Of a DNA stretch of 64,000 nt, positions 24,541-34,830 are shown piece after piece. The notes below the pieces were generated by a model. That model saw only the letters and a list, made by a program, of their open reading frames with translations, did no database searches and was not told where the DNA came from. The stretch is from the NCBI GenBank assembly GCA_013396525.1, contig VWYX01000252.1, positions 394,372 to 458,371 on the forward strand, read 5' to 3'. The translations under genes and the position numbers were made by a program. This stretch comes from Chaetorhynchus papuensis. Its lineage: Eukaryota > Chordata > Aves > Passeriformes > Rhipiduridae. Position 1 is the stretch's first letter. Each line of letters begins with the position of its first letter.

Positions 24541-27500
24541 AATTTAGAGCTCCTGGCTTTTGCTGACACATGATGGGAGCATGGCAGGGCTATCAGGGAA
24601 ATGGATGTGGTGAGGAGCCGAGGATGTGCTGGAGGAGCCAAGGAGAACAAGGCAGTCCGGAGTTAAAATACCAGAAGCCATCAAAACCTAACAGCTGTCC
24701 CAGCTGAAAGTGCCTCCTTTGCAACAATGGTGCAAAGTGAAGTATCCACATACTTTAAAAATATAAGCAAAATTTACATGTGGAGCATTCCTGGGGCAAA
24801 TTTACGCTTCAAGGAGCTTCAGCGGGACAAAGATCTGCTGTTTGCTGGCAGTGGCATCACCTGGGATCCCAGGAATAACCTGGGGTTTGGGTTGTTTTCC
24901 TGTTAAAATTTGGGTTAACCTGTAATGGTAGGGACTGGAAAACCTTGATAAAGTCCCACCCTTCACGCTGTGGCTGAAGCCCTTCTTGTGCACCCATGGG
25001 GATGGGCATTCGCTGAGCCTGCTCGGAATCAGGGAGATAAAAAAAGGATGGTTCTGGCAAAAGCATTTAGTATATAATATCAGGTCGTTTTTTCAGTCCA
25101 GATCTCACCTTCAGTGTCCCTGTCACAAGTCCCCATAGACCTTCTGATTGAGATTCCCTGCTCTTCGAGGCGACAGGGAGAGGAAGGACGAAGAGCTGCC
25201 CACGTTTTTGTGGCAACTTGTGACAAACAATTTCAAATCTGGCAGCTGCAACAAAATTGTTGGCTGTACCCTGCCACCACTCTGGGGCTCAGGAATGTGT
25301 TTTTGTAGCAGATGGAGCTATTAGTTAGCTGTGCTATCTTGAAGAATTGCTTTCCCAGGTAATCAGCTCTGCTCATTTAGGATGTCGTTTCCCCACCTCG
25401 ATATGTCAGCCGAGGAAGCAGGAATGATTAATCACTGCGGCTTGGACACTGCACAGGAATAACTGCGTGGAGGGAATCGTTCTGCGGAGCACCAATGCCA
25501 CAGGGAGTTTAAAGTGCTCTGATGCAAAGCAAACAAGATGGAAAAGATGACCGTGATGCTTCCTGATGGCTGTGTGGCACCCTGAGAGTTTCTGTGGCAA
25601 CCTGAAGATTTGCAATTCATGGGGAGCCTGGAGCGAGACAAAACTTTCCAGGCTGGGCTGCGGCTGCTGCGGAAGGGCCAGCGCCGGCCCCGCTGGGCTC
25701 CCTGCCTGGCAGGATCCGCCACGCCAGAGCCACACGCACGGCACAGGGACGGACGGACGGACGGACGGACGGATGGATGGATGGATGCCTTCCACGCTTC
25801 CCACGAACTCCTGCTGAAGGGAGCTAAAGGTCTCTGAAAGGTTCATTAAGAGTCAGCTGTTGATCCCTGCCACAGAATCTGCCTGAAAGGCTGGGTTTGC
25901 TGGACCGAGCGACAGAAATACTGTAAAAGCAGCACATTTTTATTCTTCCTGGTTTAAAGGCTGAAAATGAGATTTTGTTTTTTCAATTACTGATATTCTT
26001 AAATTACCAGCAAAGAAGGTTAATCCTTTTTTTTTTATTTTTCTCTGGCAGATCTCAGGCTTAAGCCTGCTGGTAGCTGCCTCTATTTTCATTTCACCCC
26101 TTCGAAAGCAATTTGGGATATTTTGCAAGACTTAGTGTTGCCACGTGCCGTATAAACATAAGATGCAAAATAGGGCAGTCTGGGATTTGGGATAGAAAGG
26201 GTATCAGCTTTGGCTCTGAAGTGTGACCGAGGAATTTAAACTTGTTGTTGGGCAGCCTCGTCTTGTGAGGAACATCCAGGATTTTCAGACTCATCCCTCC
26301 TTGTAGCAGCCTTTTACCCTTGTTGGGCTGAGCACTCCATGGTGTTGTGCTTCTTGGCCCTTTCCTCATAGTGAGGGATTCTCCAGGGCTTGGATGTCCT
26401 GGGAAGGAGAAAGCCAAAGGGACTCGTGGTGTCCCAGAGTTTAATCCATTGGAAAATAGCTGTGGAGGGGTTTGTTGGCTGCTGGGGTGAATTAGAACGA
26501 GTTCAAGTGAGTGGAAGGCAGCAAAGCAAAGCTGTGGTACAGGGAATTCCTGGAAGCTCGGCTTTGCAAAGCCAGCACCTCAGAATACAGACACTGGCAC
26601 CCCACCAGCAGCGCTGCTTTGTAACCATTAGGTTCAATCCCATTTCAGACTGGGCTGTACAGCCACTGGTGAACCTGGATAATAAAAATTATAGCAGCAT
26701 TAAACCTTGCGCCGTGAGCTTTATGGTGGACGAGAGGTCCTGCAGGAATATATTGTGAAAGCTGATCGGGGGCTTTTATATGGCCGGAACAGCCGAGGCC
26801 AGCACGGTGAGCGTGCAGCCTGTCCATCACTCCTCCTGCCTTTGGGAAAAACTCACTGTGGGAGCTTCCTGACTCCATCTGAAACTCCTTGGAATGATCT
26901 CCTGGGTGCGTGCTTTGGGGTGTCCCTGTAAGCGTGGCCTGCCCTGGGGCAGCTCGGCTGTCCCAGCTGGTGGTGGTGCCCAGTTGAGGGCACATTCCTC
27001 TCTCCACACTGGTGGTGACACACAGGTTTCCTTGGCCTTTTCTGCACCTCATCCTGAGGGCTTCCATAAGCCACGCACGAGCCAGGCATCGTTCCCTGTG
27101 TCTGACATAACCACGCTGTTCTGGGTGTGCAAAACCAGCTGGGCGAGGCGTTTCCCAGGAATGCAGAGCCCCAGGCGGGCTGTTCTGGGGCACGTGCCAG
27201 CCTCATCCAGGTGCCCTTGGTTGTGCAGTGAGGATATTCACCTCAGAGCCTGTTTGGGAACTCGTCTTCTTCCCACCTAGCTCAGTCATGGCTGCTTCTG
27301 AAAGATCTTCCTGTTTATTTTCAAAGCACCCCGTGCCTGTAGCAGAATTTTGAAGTTAATTGCCTGGATGCAGACGGCACGGAAGGCGGAGTGTTACAAG
27401 GAGATAGCTGGAGATAGAGAGGCTGAGAAAATAACCTCAGGGCATCTGCCTGTGAGCAGGCATGTAAAAATACTAATTTTTGAACTTTTGACTTCAAATG

Positions 27501-29378
27501 GTTTGTGTAAAAATGTTTAAGTATTTTTTTCCTCTCAGATTTGATCTTTTTGAGTCACAAGACCTTTTTGTGGTTGGCAGGGCTCCTGTAACATATTTCT
27601 TTTTAAATGATCTCTGAAGTTGTTGAGTACACGGGTATGAAAGTGCCTGATGGAAAGCTGTACAATTTGTTCAGGCAGGAGCATAGAATGAGTTTCTTTT
27701 CAGTGGAAACTGAGTTGGCTTTTTGAAGCTCCTCTCGCTGTTTGAGAAGAGATTTTCTGTGTGAGGGCTCAACTGCTGCTTTGTGGCTCTTCCCAGCGAG
27801 CCTGTGAACAGCCCCGTGTGGAAGTACTCTTGGGGGTGTGCGCTGTCAGGTACAATTTGGGGCAGCCTGGTTTCCTGAAACTGGAAAGTTTCCTAGAATA
27901 AAAAGAATGAGAAATAGAGCGGTGTGGGCCTGGTTGGAGACGTTTCCATGTCAGTGTTCTGCCTGTGCCCCGTCTGCCGTCATCGTGACAGGCAAATTCC
28001 TTGGCTCTTGGTTCCCCACTTGTTTTGACTGAGTAGGAGCATCCTGACACGTGGCCCCGTCCAGGCTGCAGCTGAGTCACAGATGCTTGAACTACCTCCA
28101 CTGGCACTTCCTACACGCACACTCGGAAATGGTCCCCAGAATCCCCATAACACTTGGGGGGAGAGAGTTCTGAAGGCTTTTAGGCAGGTGTGTAAATAAA
28201 TTAAAAACCAAATCCCTGACCATGATGGCAGAGAGCTGCAGTTCCCCCCCAGCCTGAGCAGCTGTCCCTTGGCGTGACCTTGTGAACCTCCTGTGGGTTG
28301 CAGAGGTTGCGTTTCCTGAGCGTTGAAGGTGATTCTGGTGACGGTGTTCCTCGGAGTCTGACTCTGGTGTTGTCTTGAGGCAGGGGCTGGAACATCGGTG
28401 TGCTGTGCCTGTGTCCTTCACCAGCATTAACTGTTTCAGTGTGAGTGACTTGGTGCTAGGAACACAACAGAATGCTCCTGGTGTGTTTCATAAATCCATG
28501 AAAGTTGCGTTTCAGTCTTGGGCTCATTCTCTGGGAAATAACAACATGCACTGAAGGATTTTTTGCTAGTCTTGACTCTGGTTTTGACCTCAGACAGCAA
28601 AAGGACAAGGACAAGAGAGCAGAAAAACGAAATGGAAGATGGAAAGGAAGGTGTCTTGTTTGCACGTGGTACTCGGCAGGCTCCCCTTGGTGACGGGGGT
28701 CTCATCCCCCCGTCCCTGCAGCTTTCCCGGCTCTCCCAGTTACAGCTGAGCACATGGCAGATCATTTTGCTGAGTCTAGGACTTAATGAGGGGCCATGTT
28801 GGGAATAGAGTTGTGCTCCCAGACTGGAGTTCATGGTGGAGTGTACCTTTAATGTGAAGTGACACTTGTCAAAACAAATGAGCGAGATTTTTATTGCATG
28901 TTCACTCGCTTGTAAAATTCGCTAGTCTGCAGTGGCTCTTAATCACCGCCACGAATTAGCCAGGTCCTCCTGCAGTTCAATTACTGGTGTGTCATGTTTA
29001 AATTCTCCCTTGATGAACTGATGGTGAGATTATACGCACGGTTTCATAATAGGTAACGGGCAAAATACAAACACAGGAGGGGAGCACAGATGGTGCAAAG
29101 TGCTTAATCCGCAGCAGGGCGAGGTGTGGCGGCTGCTGGAGCGGGATGTGGGGGGAGCTCTGGGTCACCACAGATGAGGGCAGGATCTGTCCTAGACCAG
29201 GACACGGGAGCTGCATGTTGGAGTGACAGAAGGGGCAGGCAATGCTGGCCTTGCCATAATCAGCATTCCTTCAGGTTGCCTCTGTGTTCCAGTAGCATCA
29301 TCACTGGGCTCTTCTTGCTGTGGGCATCATGCCGTACCATGTTGGTTTTTGACAATGGCCATGGCCAGTTTCAAATGA
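24541..29378. other. Non-coding stretch, no gene recognised
   Basis: Long mixed-composition stretch. It includes a GGAC/GGAT microsatellite (25747-25786) and a T run near 26029-26037. AT-rich blocks occur at 27450-27620 and 28850-29060 (the latter with TTCAATTACTGG). The frames on both strands (for example 182 codons minus, 26645-27193) have no recognised domain. No transposon or structural RNA identified before the CR1 copy at 29379. Confidence 0.45.
25747..25786. repeat. (GGAC)6(GGAT)4 microsatellite
   Basis: Six GGAC units (25747-25770) run directly into four GGAT units (25771-25786). A C-to-T (CpG-unrelated) unit switch followed by expansion explains the compound form. Confidence 0.92.
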
Positions 29379-29656
29379 AATCACAGAATCATAGAATGGT
29401 TTGTGTTGGCAGGGACCTTAGAGATCATCCAGTTCCACCCCCTGCCATGGGCAGGGACATCTTCCACTATCCCAGGTTGCTCCAAGCCCTGTCCAACCTT
29501 GCCTTGGACGCTTTCAAGGATGGGGCAGCCACAGCTTCTTTGTGCCAGGGCCTCACTACCCTCACGGTAAAGACCTCCTGCCTTACATCTAACCCAAATT
29601 TCTCTTTTTTCAGTTTGATCCCGTTACTCCTTGTCCTGTTGCTCCAGTTCCTGGTT
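29379..29656 (-). mobile_element. CR1 LINE 3' fragment (minus)
   Basis: Begins AATCACAGAATCATAGAATGG, the reverse complement of the CR1 terminal repeat. It proceeds through 'gatcatccagttccaccccctgcc', 'caagccctgtccaacct', 'gatggggcagccacagctt', 'gtgccagggcctcac' and a degenerate 'gttactccttgtcctgttgctcc'. It is a typical 5'-truncated avian CR1 without coding capacity, on the minus strand. Confidence 0.95.
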
Positions 29657-29789
29657 TAACCCTTTGACAGGCAAAAGCAGGAATGCTTTGTGCTGTTTCC
29701 TGTGCTTTTGTTCCCAGGGGATTAATGAGGAAAGGGGCAGAGGGCTGGCCAGAGATGCAGACTTTGGGAGGGAGGCTGGTTTCTCTCTG

Positions 29790-30160
29790 TGCTGTTGCTC
29801 ACAGCTTCCCCGTAGGCGAGCGCGCTCCCGAGCTGCGCTGTTCCGCGGAGCCGCTCGTGCTAATTGTTCCAGGCGGTGCTCGGGCGCTGGCTGAGCCACG
29901 GTGTTTAAACAGAGTGGCAGGTGGAGCGATGGAGAGCGATGGGTAACGTTAAACTGCAGCTCGCTGCGAGATGCACTCCCACAGCCTGTCTGGGACGTGG
30001 CACTGCCGGGGAGCACACGGGGCCGGGGAGCACACGGGGCTGGGGAGCACACGGGGCCGGGGAGCTGCTGTGGCCGGGGAGCACACGGGGCTGGGGAGCT
30101 GCTGTGGCCGGGGAGCGCCGCCGGGCCGGCCCGGGGCAGCTGCAGGCTCACCCATCTGGC
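29790..30160. promoter_or_regulatory. CpG-rich patch (possible internal CpG island)
   Basis: GC-rich sequence with many CpGs (GCGAGCGCGCTCCCG, TTCCGCGGAGCCGCTCG and, further on, GAGCGCCGCCGGGCCGG), overlapping a G-rich minisatellite at 30008-30116. It could be an alternative promoter or an expanded GC-rich repeat; no exon was recognised. Confidence 0.4.
30008..30116 (+). repeat. 17-bp G-rich minisatellite with two unit types
   Basis: Units of 17 bp start at 30008, 30025, 30042, 30059, 30076 and 30093, with a degenerate seventh at 30110, all starting GGGGAGC. Type A units continue ACACGGGG, type B units continue TGCTGTGG. The order is A, A, A, B, A, B. The repeated GGGG runs could fold as G-quadruplexes on the plus strand. 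Confidence 0.9.
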
Positions 30161-30179
30161 GGCAGCCGTGGTGCCTCCC

Positions 30180-30830
30180 TTGTCTTGACCTCTTGCTCAA
30201 AATGAAATTCTTAATTACCAGGGAGCCGATGACTGAGTCATGCTGCGCGTTGTCAAGGAGACAAATAAAGCCCGTTGAACTCGCAGAGATTGTACTGGAG
30301 AAACTGGCACGGTTCCTCCTTGTTCCAGAAGCACTCTGAGGCAGTGCAGGCTTCCAGATGTTATGTACAGCTGCTGCCTTTACAGTATAGATTTCAAAAT
30401 TACATACAAAAAAGCAAACTCATTCCCCCGTCTCTTATCTGCGCTCTGGAAATTCTCTGCTTACCTTGATAATGTGGTTTTCTAAGGAGCCACCTTGATA
30501 ATGACCAGGGGAGATGAGACAAGATGCGAGAAGTTGTAATTGGAGAGGAAATAACGTTTAAGAAGTGGGAAATTGAAGATGCTTTCCTGATGCTGAACAG
30601 ATCTAACTGATCTCCGTAAAGTTTCCGTAGAAAATTGAAATTAAGGGTGTTGAGTCCAGGGCTTTAAACTTTACACCGAGCTGTTAGAGCAAGGTGAATC
30701 TGGGGATGGAGTGAGTGTTGCCACATCTCTGGGCAGAGGATGATCAATACCCCAGAAGCTTGGCCCCTCTGCTGCAGTTTGATTACCCAGGAGATGCCTT
30801 CCTGCGCCTCAGGGCTTGGAAGGATCCAGA
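30180..30830. other. Non-coding, partly AT-rich stretch
   Basis: Includes TTCTTAATTACC near 30207 and an AP-1-like TGAGTCA within the near-palindrome ATGACTGAGTCAT at 30229-30241. It may carry regulatory sites. I recognise no gene or repeat family. Confidence 0.4.
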
Positions 30831-31510
30831 TGTGTGTGCCTGTCAGCCTGGCTGCTGAAATTAGGGGTAACAAATTATTGATAATTAGGGCTGTTTTTGG
30901 TTTTACCATTGCAAAAAGTGAATTTATAAAAGCCAATTTATTTTTATCTCTGGCCTCGGGAGCTCCAAAGCAGTTGTACTTATTCTTAATTGTTTGTTTT
31001 ATGGGTGAAAATGAAGCTGGCATGTAAACGGCAGCACGGGGGGGCTGGGATAGAGCTGCTGCCATGCTCAAACCATGAGGAGGATAACTGGCACCGAGGA
31101 TTGCCTAATACTCCACAAATTCCAATTTTTATTAAGTTTAACAATGCAACCGTTTCCAACCATCCTAGAACTAAATATAGTAATGAAATTTTATTTGAAG
31201 TCAGGAACATTATCGAGATATGACTTGATGTGTGTAAGATACTGCACATCACCGGAGTGGTACAGATTGTGTTAAATGGGCCTGAAATAATCTTCAGGAA
31301 AGAAAATCGTTTTCTATTCTCCTTGACACAAAGTGTTTGTCACAGATACGTGTTCTTATCCACGTCTTGTTAGTGAAATCATTATACTTTTCATTACAAC
31401 TTTTATGCAAATATGCTGGTTTTCCTTGATTAGGTTTACATGAATAAGCTGTAATTGTAGGCTGAGGTGATATTAATGCGCAACAATTAAATATGTAATT
31501 ACTGTGTGTA
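30831..31510. promoter_or_regulatory. Long AT-rich candidate conserved element
   Basis: Nearly 700 bp of AT-rich, non-repetitive DNA with GTAACAAATTATTGATAATT near 30866 and a TAATTA at 31496-31501. ATATTAATGCG, AACAATTAAATATG and a TTTTTATTAAGTTTAAC segment near 31125 are also present. This is one of the longest enhancer-like blocks in the window. Function is inferred from composition and motifs only. Confidence 0.4.
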
Positions 31511-32760
31511 ATTGTGGTGTGAGGGATGGGCAGCAGCAGCCTGGGCGCTGTGCTGTCTTGGTTTGGGGTTTGCTGCAGGCTGGGGTCTGGGCTGGGGTCC
31601 TGCCCACGGGGCTGCTGTAACGTATCCAGTATCCAAAATAAGTGAAGGAAGAGAGCATGAGACCGTGGGGATGCCCTTGCAGCATCCTGCTGCTGCCCAG
31701 TGTAAAGAGCTGGGTAATTTTCAGTTGTCCCACTTGCATTCCTCCTTTTGCCCACCTAAACACGTGGAATCTTAGAAGCATTATATTTAAGGAAACTCTT
31801 TTCCCAGGCAGCTGCCTGTACCTGGTGTAATTCCCATTAATCTCTGTGTGCACGTGGCTCGTGTGAGCAGCAGGTGTTTCCCTCTCTGTGACACTTCGCT
31901 GCGTTTGCAGTTGGTGCTGCAGAGGAAATACAAAACAACCCCAAAAACAAAAGCTCAAGACGAGGAAGACTGACCTGTGGGTACCTGCCAGAATTGTCCT
32001 TTTGGCAGGCAGTCAAGTGTGCCTCTCTAATGGAGGTGGCACTGAGCCGTTTCCAATGCCGGGATACCCAAGTGCCGCCCTGGGAGCGTCTCAAAGGCTC
32101 TGTTACTGTTCTGGAGCCCCCGTGGTGGGAGGAGGTTTCAGTGTCACCAGCACAGGGCTGTGCTTCTGGAGGTGACCGTGAGCAGTTGGCAAAGGCAGGT
32201 GTTCAAATGTCATTGCTTTTTTTTTTTTTTTTTTTTTCTTTTTGCTGTCAAAAAGTTCCCACAACTCTAATTCCTTTATTTTTTGGTTTTCAGTGGATTT
32301 TTCTGTTGTTTTTTTCTGATAAGGCAGCGAGGCTCCTCTGGTGGCCCCTTTTTGGGGGGTGCAGCCCCCCTTCCCTGCGTTGTGCTGGGACCCAGCACAC
32401 CAGAGCACAGCTCGCTATCTGCAGCCTGAAGAATGAGTTACTGTGCCGCCAAGAATTGTTTGAAGAATTAAAATTGACCCATTTCCTTCAGGCACAGGCA
32501 AGTTAATACTCCGGAGTGTTAACATCGTAGGAGTGATTTGAGAAGTATTATTCGTCAAATCCCTGTGCTCATATGTATGTAGGTATAAATAAAAAGGCCT
32601 CAAAGGTTGTTTCAGCATTTATTAACCTCTCCTCCTCTTCAGGGGCTTTACTTGGACAAGGCTTTATCTGGTTGGATGTTTTTTTTCTGAATTTGTGAAA
32701 CTGGAGGAGCAGCTGTCAGCACCTCCCTGGATTGAAACTTGTCTTTGTCCAGGGTTTTAT
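31511..32760. other. Non-coding stretch with a poly-T run
   Basis: No gene recognised. A run of about 21 T lies at 32217-32237. Such a run could be a retroposed poly-A tail seen from the other strand, but no SINE or processed-gene sequence was recognised beside it. AT-rich sequence follows to the recursive splice candidate. Confidence 0.45.
32217..32237. repeat. Poly-T run (about 21 T)
   Basis: Uninterrupted T homopolymer followed by CTTTTTG. A simple homopolymer; possible remnant poly-A tail of a minus-strand insertion, though no element body is recognised. Confidence 0.85.
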
Positions 32761-32780
32761 ATCCGAGTTGCTACATTTGT

Positions 32781-32815
32781 GCTAATTTTGTTTTCCTGGC
32801 TTTTTTTAGGTAAGT
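32781..32815 (+). promoter_or_regulatory. Candidate recursive splice site (3' and 5' splice sites fused)
   Basis: A strong 3' splice site ends with TTTTTTTAG at 32809 and is followed with no gap by a perfect donor GTAAGT (32810-32815). Upstream there is no AG for about 40 bases, a pyrimidine-rich tract (TTTTGTTTTCCTGGC then T7), and a plausible branch point CTAAT with its A about 24 nt before the AG. This is the motif of recursive ('ratchet') splice sites that remove very long vertebrate and Drosophila introns in steps. It implies a plus-strand transcript with a long intron here. It could still be a coincidence, but both halves are close to consensus. Confidence 0.55.
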
Positions 32816-32919
32816 GAAATGCGTTCAGAGGTGGGATTTGAATGCTGGTGTTTGGCACGGGACAGGTACCGGCCTTGGACAGCGGATCAGGCAGTTGTCA
32901 GCCAGGAGATGCTTCATTC
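32810..32919 (+). other. Candidate recursive-splice (RS) exon, 110 nt
   Basis: The 110 nt after the fused splice site end at a second perfect donor, TTC|GTAAGT (GT at 32920-32921). This is the arrangement described for vertebrate recursive-splice exons, in which the RS-exon is first defined through its downstream donor and then removed when the reconstituted upstream donor is used. One frame is open throughout, and the other two meet a stop within the first eight bases. The length is not a multiple of three, so inclusion would usually shift the frame. I do not recognise a protein here. Confidence 0.45.
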
Positions 32920-32929
32920 GTAAGTCTAG

Positions 32930-34429
32930 AAATGATGGATGGTGCTTTATAAAAAAAACTATAAAAAAAATGTTTCAACAGCTCTTGGAGATTTTCTGGG
33001 ATTCTCCTGTTTGGGTGAGGAAAGGAGGACTCAGAACTTTTCCTCTCAGTACCCTATAGGGAAAACATGAACAGCCTTTCCTGTCTTGTGATTTCTGTTT
33101 CTGATTTTCCGTAGTATATTTAGGAGTGTAGCTCTTCAAGGAATAATTTTTAAATACAGCTGGATTCCTGGGCTTGGGAGTGTTCTCCAGCCTCGTGTTG
33201 AAAGGGAGCGTAAGGAGGTAGGAGGCAGCAGGGGTGGTTTGTTGTTTTTTTAAATAATGCTTAATCTAGAATTAAATTCAGAGGAGTGCCTGGAGAAAAT
33301 GAGATCTCTCTGATCAGATTCTCAGAATACTTTTTGTCTTCTTTAATAAGCAAGAAAAGCTAGTAGAGGGAATTACGTGCTGGAAGAGGAATTTTAATAG
33401 CAACAGATATGCAAAAAGGGAGGTATCTCAGGTGAATAGGAAATGCAGGCTGGTGAGCGGGAGATCATTTCCTGGCTCTAAGAGCACGAATTTTTATGGC
33501 ACAGACACAAACCTGGTCGTCCCCAGCAAAGCCAGAAGAGAGGAACCAGCTCCCTTTGGTTTCAGTCCCTGCCTGTTGTGTCCCACCAAGGATGAGCAGG
33601 AGGAAGCAGCATCCCCAAGCCTCCCTGTGGCAGCTGGCACTGAGTTTGTTTGGAACTCCACTTCCAAGTATCCTGCTCCTTTGGCTAAAGAAGGCATTTA
33701 ACCTTGGAGAGTGTCCTGTGGGACACCCTTCCCTGGCTGTAGCTCCTTGTTTGAGGGTGCTGCATTTTACCAGACCTGCCACCACCCCCAGCCAGCTGAG
33801 TGCAGAGGGGAAGAACCTCCTTTTCCTGAGGCGTGGGCACACTGCAGGGAAACAGAAGCTTCTCATAGTGGGCTCTCCGTGTCTTTTTGCCTGTGAATCT
33901 GGTTAAATAACAGAGAATTTTGCTGCAGGTGCCATTTGAGGTCGGTTATTCGGTGACACTGTAACTAATTCCAATTAAAGTAGAAAGCTTTTCCCATCTT
34001 TTCCCATTTTTTTTTAGAAAGAAAGACTTTAAAAGCTTTAATTTTCTGCAGTGAGCTGCAGCTCATGGTCTGGACGTGCAGGAGATGTTCCTTGCTCCAG
34101 TAATGCCCTTCTGAGCTTGGGAGCCCAGTGCTGACAGCCAGGCTGCATCTCCCAGCCTCAGCATTCCAGAGGAACGGGGATGGTGGGCTTTGGCAGGTGT
34201 TGGGCACCTGCCTGTCTCGGGAGAATCCAGACCTGTGGGGAGGTCTGTAGAGGGGGAGAAAGGAAAAAGAGGAATGGGAGCAGGATAAATTGCATTCCCA
34301 AGTAGGACCCACTTAGCCCAAAAGCCGCGTGTGATGTGGGAGTCCCGTTCTGGAGCAGCAACACCCGCGTGGTTGTGTTCAAACACGGAGATAAATGCAT
34401 CCATCTAAATTCATGATTTTGGGTTTTTT
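32930..34429. other. Non-coding stretch, no gene recognised
   Basis: Mixed sequence downstream of the recursive splice candidate. Short A runs at 32952-32970. Open frames of 113 to 136 codons overlap on both strands and look random. No repeat family seen. Confidence 0.45.
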
Positions 34430-34521
34430 TTCATGGAGTTGCTAATTATTGAACATAACTGCTTATTCATAATTTCTCTTCTCCTGCCTGATAGCCCTAA
34501 TCCCATATTTGTGCGGCTGTC

Positions 34522-34535
34522 ATTCCCATGGCAAC
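34522..34535. promoter_or_regulatory. RFX X-box-like site 1
   Basis: ATTCCCATGGCAAC matches the RFX consensus (RYYNCC AT GGNAAC) with an intact CCATGGCAAC half and a TTCCC half. Good match, function unproven. Confidence 0.45.
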
Positions 34536-34805
34536 AGACTGGTGTCTGAGGCAGAAGATTATTAAATACCGAGCAGCACATTAAAATAATGGGCAGGTTC
34601 TGACTTAGAGACTTTCACAGGGGGGCAAACTTCAAAAAAAGAGAAGGCTTTCACAAAAAGCAATTTACTTTGCCAGTAATGTTCTCTATTCCCACAGCTC
34701 TCACTGGAGAGAGCTGTTTGAGGAGCAGCCCGCTGCCTCGCAGCCCATCTCCTGCTCCTCCCACTTTGCGGAGAAATCCTCAGCTTATGTTTATGTCATC
34801 AGTCT

Positions 34806-34819
34806 GTTGCCATGGAAAC
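34806..34819. promoter_or_regulatory. RFX X-box site 2 (near-perfect)
   Basis: GTTGCCATGGAAAC has both half-sites of the X-box palindrome with the usual central AT, differing from the ideal only by A for C in the right half. Confidence 0.55.
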
Positions 34820-34830
34820 TTTGTCACAAA

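Larger units (their letters stand above)
34430..34830. promoter_or_regulatory. Candidate enhancer with two RFX X-box-like sites
   Basis: An AT-rich, non-repetitive block containing TAATTATT (34443-34450), ATTATTAAATACC near 34559 and ATTAAAATAATGGGC near 34581. It also holds two RFX-type palindromes: ATTCCCATGGCAAC at 34522-34535 and GTTGCCATGGAAAC at 34806-34819. RFX factors bind GTTGCCATGGNAAC-type X-boxes and drive ciliary, neural and other genes. The enhancer call itself is inference. Confidence 0.45.
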
